From Oscillospiraceae bacterium (GTDB taxonomy: Bacteria > Bacillota > Clostridia > Oscillospirales > Ruminococcaceae): a stretch of DNA of 52,465 nucleotides. The translations under genes were made by a program, and so were the position numbers. The DNA lies in assembly GCA_019423755.1 (NCBI GenBank), contig JAHZAU010000001.1, positions 1 to 52,465 on the forward strand, read 5' to 3'. Under the pieces are notes generated by a model, which had not been told where the DNA came from, did no database searches, and was given only the letters and a program-made list of their open reading frames with translations. Of this stretch, positions 47,929 to 52,465 are shown in pieces (position 1 is the stretch's first letter; each line of letters opens with the position of its first letter).

Positions 47929-48370
47929 ATTTCCGGTATTCTTTTACCATGACGGTCTCGCCGCCGGTGTCCCGCTCCCCGTTGGGCGCAAAGCCCCGAG
48001 CCCGGTACATCTGCTCGGCCTGTTGGTTCCCCGCAAAGACGCTCAGGTACAGCTCCCGGCAGCCGTATTCCCGGGGGATCTGTTCCAGCAGGGCATCCAG
48101 CGCCCGGCTGCCCAAACCCCTGCCCTGGAAGCGGCGGTCGATAAGGAAACGGTCCAGCCAGACGCGGCCGTCCTCCCACCTGCCGTACATGGCAAACCCC
48201 ACCAGCTCCTCCCCCTCCCAAAGGCCCACCGGCCTCCAAAGGGAAAGCTCCTCCGCTTCCTTTAAACACTGCGCCGTGGTTTCAATAAAGCCTTGCTGCT
48301 CCCGGCTCACCGAAAGCGCCAAAACCTTCTCCCGGTCCCGCTGGGTGACCGGCACGATGCGGATACACAA
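47927..48370 (-). CDS. Spermine/spermidine acetyltransferase-like GNAT (BltD type)
   Basis: The 147-residue protein matches the B. subtilis BltD pattern over its whole length, recalled from memory: FIETTAQCLKEAEE, WRPVGLWEGEELVGFAMYG, RVWLDRFLIDRRFQGRGLG with a good acetyl-CoA loop (Q-G-R-G-L-G), LYLSVFAGNQQAEQMYRARG and the ending GGETVMVKEY. BltD acetylates polyamines, often beside a multidrug pump; no pump is here. The start appears to be TTG with GAAGG six bases upstream, which is uncommon. A terminator-like hairpin lies in its leader. Confidence 0.88.
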   Translation of the reverse strand: MCIRIVPVTQRDREKVLALSVSREQQGFIETTAQCLKEAEELSLWRPVGLWEGEELVGFAMYGRWEDGRVWLDRFLIDRRFQGRGLGSRALDALLEQIPREYGCRELYLSVFAGNQQAEQMYRARGFAPNGERDTGGETVMVKEYRK

Positions 48371-48390
48371 AATCCCCCTTCTTTCTCAAA

Positions 48391-48435
48391 GAAAATAAAA
48401 AAGCGCAGATGGATTTTCCTTTTCTTTCCACCTGC
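48391..48435 (-). promoter_or_regulatory. Terminator-like hairpin in the leader of the BltD-like gene
   Basis: Minus strand GCAGGTGG and CCATCTGC pair (one G-U) around an A-rich loop, followed by GCTTTTTTATTTT. No gene lies upstream on this strand for at least 2 kb, so it can only affect the BltD-like message. Confidence 0.5.
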
Positions 48436-48558
48436 GTCTGCTTACACGATGATATTAGATTACCAGAAACAAAAAGAAAAGTCTAGTATTTCGGGGCGAA
48501 AATCGCTATAATGAGGTACGTCCGCAACAAACCACGCAAACCAATGGGAGGAACTACC

Positions 48559-50640
48559 ATGTTTAACGAAACAGAAGCCCAGGAGCGCCGCTACCTGGAG
48601 CAGGTACTGGACCAACTGGGCGCCGCCCAGAGCCAGCTGGAGGAGGTCATCGCCTCCTACTCCGATCAGGTGCTGGAAGCCAAGCAATTCATCTGGGAAA
48701 ACAAGCTGGATAAGGGGGAGCTGGCCGCCAGCCGGGTGGCCGCCACCGAGGAGATCAGCCAGGGAGAAAACGCCCTGCTGGAACTGCACCGCTTAAAGAA
48801 GCTTATCGCTTCCCCCTATTTCGGCCGCATCGACTTTACCGAAGAGGGGCACCCTGGCCCCCTTCCCTACTACATCGGCATCCACTCCTTCTGCGACCCG
48901 CAGACCCTGGAAAACATCATCTACGACTGGCGCGCGCCCATCTCCAGTATGTTTTACGACTTTGAGACCGGGCCGGCCTTCTTCAAGGCGCCGGGCGGGG
49001 TGATCTCGGGGGATATCTCCCGCAAGCGGCAGTACCGCATCCAGCGCAGCGTCATGGAATATATGATCGAAAGCGCCGTCAACATCAACGACGACGTGCT
49101 GCAGAAGGAGCTGAGCCGGGCCTCCGATGAAAAGATGAAAAACATCGTGGCCACCATCCAGAAGGAGCAGAACGCCATCATCCGCAACGAGGACGACCGG
49201 GTACTCATCCTGCAGGGAGCCGCCGGCTCCGGCAAGACCTCCATCGCCCTGCACCGGGTGGCCTTCCTGCTCTACCGCTTCAAAACGGTGCTCAATTCCC
49301 GAAACGTGCTCATCCTGTCACCCAACAAGGTCTTCGGCAGCTACATCTCCAACGTCCTGCCGGAGCTGGGCGAGGAAAACATCCTGGAAATGGGCTTTGA
49401 GGAGGTGGCGCGGGAGCTTCTCGGCCGCAAGCAGAAGTTCGAGACCTTCGCCCAGCAGGTGGAGACGCTGCTTGCCGGGGAGGACCCGGAGATGACCCGC
49501 CGCATCCAGTACAAGGCCACGGTGGATTTCGTCCGGGAGCTGGACGAATTTTTAGCCCAGGTGGAGCGGGAAGCCTTTGTGCCGGAGGACCTGGAAGCCG
49601 CGGGGATGTTCGTCTCCGCCGGGCAGCTTAAAAGCCACTACCGCTCCCTTTCCCGCCTGCCCATCCGCCAGCGGCTGCAGAAGATGGGCCAGGACCTGCA
49701 GGCCCGCTACAAACGGGAGCGGGACGAGGCCATGCCCACCGCCGACGCCCGGGCCATGAAGGCCAAGATCAAGGCCATGTTCCCCTACACTTCCGCCCTG
49801 CAGCTTTACCAGGCGTTTTACCAGACCGGCGGCCGCTCGGGCCTCTACCGTCCCAAAGGCCGGGGGTGCCTGGAATACTGCGATGTCTTTCCTCTGCTCT
49901 ACGTCAAGCTGTTTTATGAAGGCCGGGATATGGCCTACCGCACCATCCGTCACCTTTTAGTGGACGAGATGCAGGACTACACCCCCATCCAGTACGCGGT
50001 ACTGTCGAAGCTCTTTGACTGCCGCATGACCATCCTGGGCGACAGCCACCAGAGTGTCAACCCGTACAGCTCCTCCTCGGCGGAGAAGATCCGCCCCTTC
50101 TTCCCCGACTGCCGCTGCATGGAGCTGCACAAAAGCTACCGCTCCACCATCGAGATCACCCGCTTCTCCCTGTGCATCCAGCCCAACCCCGACCTGGTGC
50201 CCATCGAGCGGCACGGCGCTCTGCCCCAGCTGCTCCCCTGCCCGGACCCGGACAGCCAACTGGAAACCATCTGCCGACTCATCGAGGAGTACCGCCAGTC
50301 GGCCTTCACCTCTCTGGGCATCATCTGCCGCTCCCAGCCCCAGGCCGAGGCGCTGTACGAGCAGCTGCGGGAGCGCTATCCCCAGCTTTCCCTGCTCAGC
50401 TTCACCAGCCGGGAATTCCGGGAGGGCATGGTCATCGCCTGCTCCCACATGGCAAAGGGTCTGGAATTTGACCAAGTCATCGTCCCGGACGCCGGGGCGG
50501 AGCAGTTTTCCACCCCGTTGGAACAAAGCCTCCTGTACATCGCCTGCACCCGAGCCATGCACCGCCTGGACCTGACCTGCGTGGGCCAGCCCGCCCCCAT
50601 CCTGGAACAGGCGCTGCAAGCCGCCGCCCAGGCCCAATAA
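48559..50640 (+). CDS. UvrD/HelD-like superfamily 1 helicase
   Basis: The 693-residue protein resembles HelD, which releases stalled RNA polymerase. A coiled-coil N-terminal region (about 1-95) is followed by the HelD signature YYIGIHSF and DWRAPISSMFYDFETG, then the SF1 domains with Walker A GAAGSGKT (220-227), Walker B VDEMQDY (D469, E470), GDSHQSVNPY (motif III), KSYRSTIEI (motif IV), ASSHMAKGLEFDQVIVPDA-like motif V and IACTRAMHRLDL (motif VI). The start MFNETEAQ has GGGAGG seven bases upstream; an in-frame ATG 16 codons earlier is rejected. Class and role follow the family; activity on RNA polymerase is not shown. Confidence 0.92.
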   Translation: MFNETEAQERRYLEQVLDQLGAAQSQLEEVIASYSDQVLEAKQFIWENKLDKGELAASRVAATEEISQGENALLELHRLKKLIASPYFGRIDFTEEGHPGPLPYYIGIHSFCDPQTLENIIYDWRAPISSMFYDFETGPAFFKAPGGVISGDISRKRQYRIQRSVMEYMIESAVNINDDVLQKELSRASDEKMKNIVATIQKEQNAIIRNEDDRVLILQGAAGSGKTSIALHRVAFLLYRFKTVLNSRNVLILSPNKVFGSYISNVLPELGEENILEMGFEEVARELLGRKQKFETFAQQVETLLAGEDPEMTRRIQYKATVDFVRELDEFLAQVEREAFVPEDLEAAGMFVSAGQLKSHYRSLSRLPIRQRLQKMGQDLQARYKRERDEAMPTADARAMKAKIKAMFPYTSALQLYQAFYQTGGRSGLYRPKGRGCLEYCDVFPLLYVKLFYEGRDMAYRTIRHLLVDEMQDYTPIQYAVLSKLFDCRMTILGDSHQSVNPYSSSSAEKIRPFFPDCRCMELHKSYRSTIEITRFSLCIQPNPDLVPIERHGALPQLLPCPDPDSQLETICRLIEEYRQSAFTSLGIICRSQPQAEALYEQLRERYPQLSLLSFTSREFREGMVIACSHMAKGLEFDQVIVPDAGAEQFSTPLEQSLLYIACTRAMHRLDLTCVGQPAPILEQALQAAAQAQ

Positions 50641-50645
50641 GACAC

Positions 50646-50683
50646 AAAAGCGCCCCGCCGGTTCCCCGGCAGGGCGCTTTTCT
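50646..50683. terminator. Bidirectional terminator between helicase and Ig-repeat genes
   Basis: Arms AAAAGCGCCC and GGGCGCTTTT with an inner CCGG helix, T-run after. Confidence 0.92.
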
Positions 50684-50690
50684 TATGCGG

Positions 50691-52465
50691 TTAGACTTCG
50701 GTGCCGGCTCCCGGGGTTTCGGTCTCGGGAGGCTGGATCTGCGGGTCGGTGGGGTCGGCCGGTTTTTCGTAGCGGACGGTGAGCTTCACCAGGGCGCTTT
50801 CGTTGCCAGCAGCGTCCACCGTCTTCACGGTGACGGTGTAGGTGCCGTTCTTGGTGAAGGAAACGCTGTCCTTCTTGGCAAACTGGCCCTGCTTCTCGCC
50901 CTGGTCGATCTTGACCATGGTGGACACCGGGCTGCCGCCGTCTGCCTTCAGATAATCCAGCTTCAGCTCGCCGGAGATGGTCAGCGTCTGCTTAAGCTTG
51001 GTGTTGACCGCTTTGCCGTCGTATTTGAGGACGGGGGCGGCAGGCGCTGTGGCGTCCACCTTATCCACCGTCACGGTCTTGGTGGTGGTGTTGCCCGCCT
51101 GGTCGGATACGCTGACGGCATAGGAGCCGTTGGCTGCTGCGGTAAAGGTGTAGCCGTTGTTGGTGGGGGTCACCTGGACCGGCTGGCCGCCGTAGGAAAC
51201 GGTGGGAGCGCCAGCCAGGCCACTTTCTCCATCCGAAGCGGTGAGAGTGACGGTGACCGTCTTGCCCCACTGGGTGGGTACCGACGCTTCCAGCTTGGGC
51301 TGGGTCTTGTCGATGCCGGAGACGGTGATGGTCTCGGTGGTCTCATTGCCTGCGGCATCCACCGCGCGGATGGTATAGGTCTGGTTGTCGGTGACGGTGA
51401 GGGTATATCTGCCGTCCGCCGGGGTCATGGCCTGGCCGTTGGCGGTGACGCTGGCAAGGGCTTTGTTGTCGCTGGCCGCGATGGAAAGGATGGCCGCGCT
51501 CTTGGTCTCATTGACCGAGAAGCTGCCCTCTGCCAGCACCGGGGCCTGGGTATCGATGCAGTCCACCGGGATGGTGTGGGTGGTGGTCTTACCGGTCACA
51601 TTGGTCACCTTGACGGTGTAGGTGCCGTTTTCGGTAGCGGTGAAGGTGTAGGTGCTGCCGCTGCCGGAAAGGGTCACGTCCTGGCCCTCGACGGTCTGGA
51701 TGGGGCTGCCGCCGTTTTCGGAAACGGTGATGGTGACCACAGCGGTCTTGCCGTTATCCTGGACGTGGTGGGTAACGGTGGGAGCGATTTCGCCGACGAT
51801 GCCGGAAACGGTGATGCTGCCGGTGGCTTCGTTGCCTGCGGCATCCACCGCGCGGACGGTGTAGACGCCGTCTGCCGAAGCGGTAAACTGGCAGATGCCG
51901 TCTGCCGCCGGGGTGACCGCCTGGCCGTTGACGGTGACCTGAGCAACGCCGCGGTCATCCGCTACCTTAAAGGTGAAGGAAGCGGTGCGGTAATCGGTGC
52001 TCTGGGCCGCGGGGGCAAGGCCGGTGATCTGCGGGGCGGCGGTGTCGGGCACTTCCTTGACGATGCCTTCCACCTTGACCTGTGCGATGGCAGTCTTGCC
52101 CGCCTTGTTGGTCACAGTGATGGTATAGGTGCCATTATCGGTAGCGGAGAAGGCGTAGGTGTTTTCTCCCTTGGGCTCCACCTTACCGCCGTCGGCCTTC
52201 ACCTCGGTGATGGCGGTGCCGTTGTTGGCGTCCACCGTCAGGATGGCGCTGGCCAGCTTCTTATCCTGCGAGAGGGTCACAGAACCTGCGCTGATCTGGG
52301 GCGCGGCGTTCTGGTCCGGGGTCTCGGGCTGAGGCTGGGGTTGCGGCTGTACCGGATCTTCCTTGACGATGCCTTCCACCTTGACCTGTGCGGTAGCGGT
52401 CTTGCCCGCCTCGTTGGTCACGGTAATGGTGTAGGTGGCGTTTTCGGTGGCGGTGAAGGTGTACT
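50691..52465 (-). CDS. Ig-like repeat surface protein, C-terminal part (5' end off the window)
   Basis: The frame is open to the right edge, so the start, signal and any further repeats lie beyond 52465; 590 residues are visible. They make about six Ig-like modules with the bacterial Ig pattern (NGTYTITVTNKAGKTA, YTVRAVDAAGNEATGSITVSGI, FSVSDNKALASVTANGQAM), alternating short and longer linkers, one of them Pro/Gln rich. The protein ends in a Pro/Glu/Thr tail (PPETETPGAGTEV) without LPXTG or a membrane anchor, so it is either secreted or held by its missing N terminus. Long DNA repeats inside it suggest growth by duplication. Confidence 0.85.
   Translation of the reverse strand, partial: YTFTATENATYTITVTNEAGKTATAQVKVEGIVKEDPVQPQPQPQPETPDQNAAPQISAGSVTLSQDKKLASAILTVDANNGTAITEVKADGGKVEPKGENTYAFSATDNGTYTITVTNKAGKTAIAQVKVEGIVKEVPDTAAPQITGLAPAAQSTDYRTASFTFKVADDRGVAQVTVNGQAVTPAADGICQFTASADGVYTVRAVDAAGNEATGSITVSGIVGEIAPTVTHHVQDNGKTAVVTITVSENGGSPIQTVEGQDVTLSGSGSTYTFTATENGTYTVKVTNVTGKTTTHTIPVDCIDTQAPVLAEGSFSVNETKSAAILSIAASDNKALASVTANGQAMTPADGRYTLTVTDNQTYTIRAVDAAGNETTETITVSGIDKTQPKLEASVPTQWGKTVTVTLTASDGESGLAGAPTVSYGGQPVQVTPTNNGYTFTAAANGSYAVSVSDQAGNTTTKTVTVDKVDATAPAAPVLKYDGKAVNTKLKQTLTISGELKLDYLKADGGSPVSTMVKIDQGEKQGQFAKKDSVSFTKNGTYTVTVKTVDAAGNESALVKLTVRYEKPADPTDPQIQPPETETPGAGTEV
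51346..51370 (-). repeat. 25-base exact direct repeat inside the Ig-repeat gene, copy 1
   Basis: It encodes the RAVDAAGNE module end and matches 51832-51856 exactly over 25 bases; the distance is 486 bases, a multiple of three. Confidence 0.8.
51832..51856 (-). repeat. 25-base exact direct repeat inside the Ig-repeat gene, copy 2
   Basis: Same sequence as 51346-51370, in the same frame, in the homologous position of the neighbouring module. Confidence 0.8.
52052..52086 (-). repeat. 35-base exact direct repeat inside the Ig-repeat gene, copy 1
   Basis: Matches 52358-52392 exactly over 35 bases; the period is 306 bases, equal to 102 residues, about one module plus linker. Confidence 0.8.
52358..52392 (-). 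repeat. 35-base exact direct repeat inside the Ig-repeat gene, copy 2
   Basis: Copy of 52052-52086; it encodes the AQVKVEGIVKE module end. Confidence 0.8.

Noticed and set aside
1..52465. CRISPR arrays, insertion sequences, prophage genes or replication origins.
   Set aside because: No spaced short repeats, transposase, integrase or phage structural motifs were seen; the only direct repeats are the tRNA-end copy and those within the Ig-repeat gene.

Overview
The window looks like chromosomal DNA from a GC-rich member of the class Clostridia, most likely a gut Oscillospiraceae/Ruminococcaceae-type bacterium. The evidence is the gene content (CIRCE-controlled groESL, ECF-type FolT behind a THF riboswitch, ThyX, two YitT proteins, type II pantothenate kinase, GHL10 lipoprotein, HelD-like helicase), strong AGGAGG ribosome binding sites, sigma-A type promoters and a high GC level. 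The taxonomy is inference; no 16S gene is present. No transposase, integrase, phage gene or CRISPR array was seen.

Layout. 1-5.8 kb: the end of a P-type calcium-type ATPase, a minus-strand signalling operon (PAS sensor kinase, stand-alone receiver, anchored protein) and a divergent Na/Pi cotransporter with a PhoU-like tail. 5.9-13.8 kb: a DUF362 ferredoxin-like protein, a membrane protein, riboswitch-controlled folT, a transporter-mnmM pair, pantothenate kinase with a cytidine-deaminase-like protein, and an M24 peptidase with a small partner. 13.9-18.5 kb: a secreted PEGA-like protein, two coupled small genes, and two YitT paralogs flanking two small membrane proteins. 18.5-19.6 kb: tRNA-Leu(CAA), an imperfect duplication of its 3' end, tandem terminators and an orphan gene of lower GC, together suggesting an integration scar.

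19.6-24 kb: a four-gene minus-strand cluster of three exported proteins (two of them paralogs) and a low-molecular-weight tyrosine phosphatase. 24.2-29.5 kb: a six-gene minus-strand operon, thyX, thymidylate kinase, DJ-1 family, 5-formyl-THF cyclo-ligase, mltG and U32 protein, joining dTMP and folate metabolism with cell-wall and RNA-modification genes. 29.6-39 kb: M29 aminopeptidase, a YdcF-like protein, groES-groEL, an oxidoreductase, a TPR protein, an NCS2 purine permease with a structured leader, and TspO. 39-46 kb: a GHL10 lipoprotein and a very large membrane-anchored amidase in one cell-envelope operon, then an NSS transporter. 46-52.5 kb: two acetyltransferases, a tandem P-loop ATPase with one degenerate half, a HelD-like helicase, and the end of a repetitive Ig-like surface protein that runs off the right edge.

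Genes are densely packed, often convergent, and separated by good rho-independent hairpins, so operon boundaries are fairly clear. The folate theme recurs: FolT imports folate under THF control, the cyclo-ligase feeds 5-formyl-THF back into the pool, and ThyX uses methylene-THF. The least familiar pieces are the paralogous lipoprotein pair, the amidase fused to an N-terminal barrel-like region, the receiver/anchored-protein signalling operon, the structured leaders of the NCS2 and acetyltransferase genes, and the tRNA-Leu scar.
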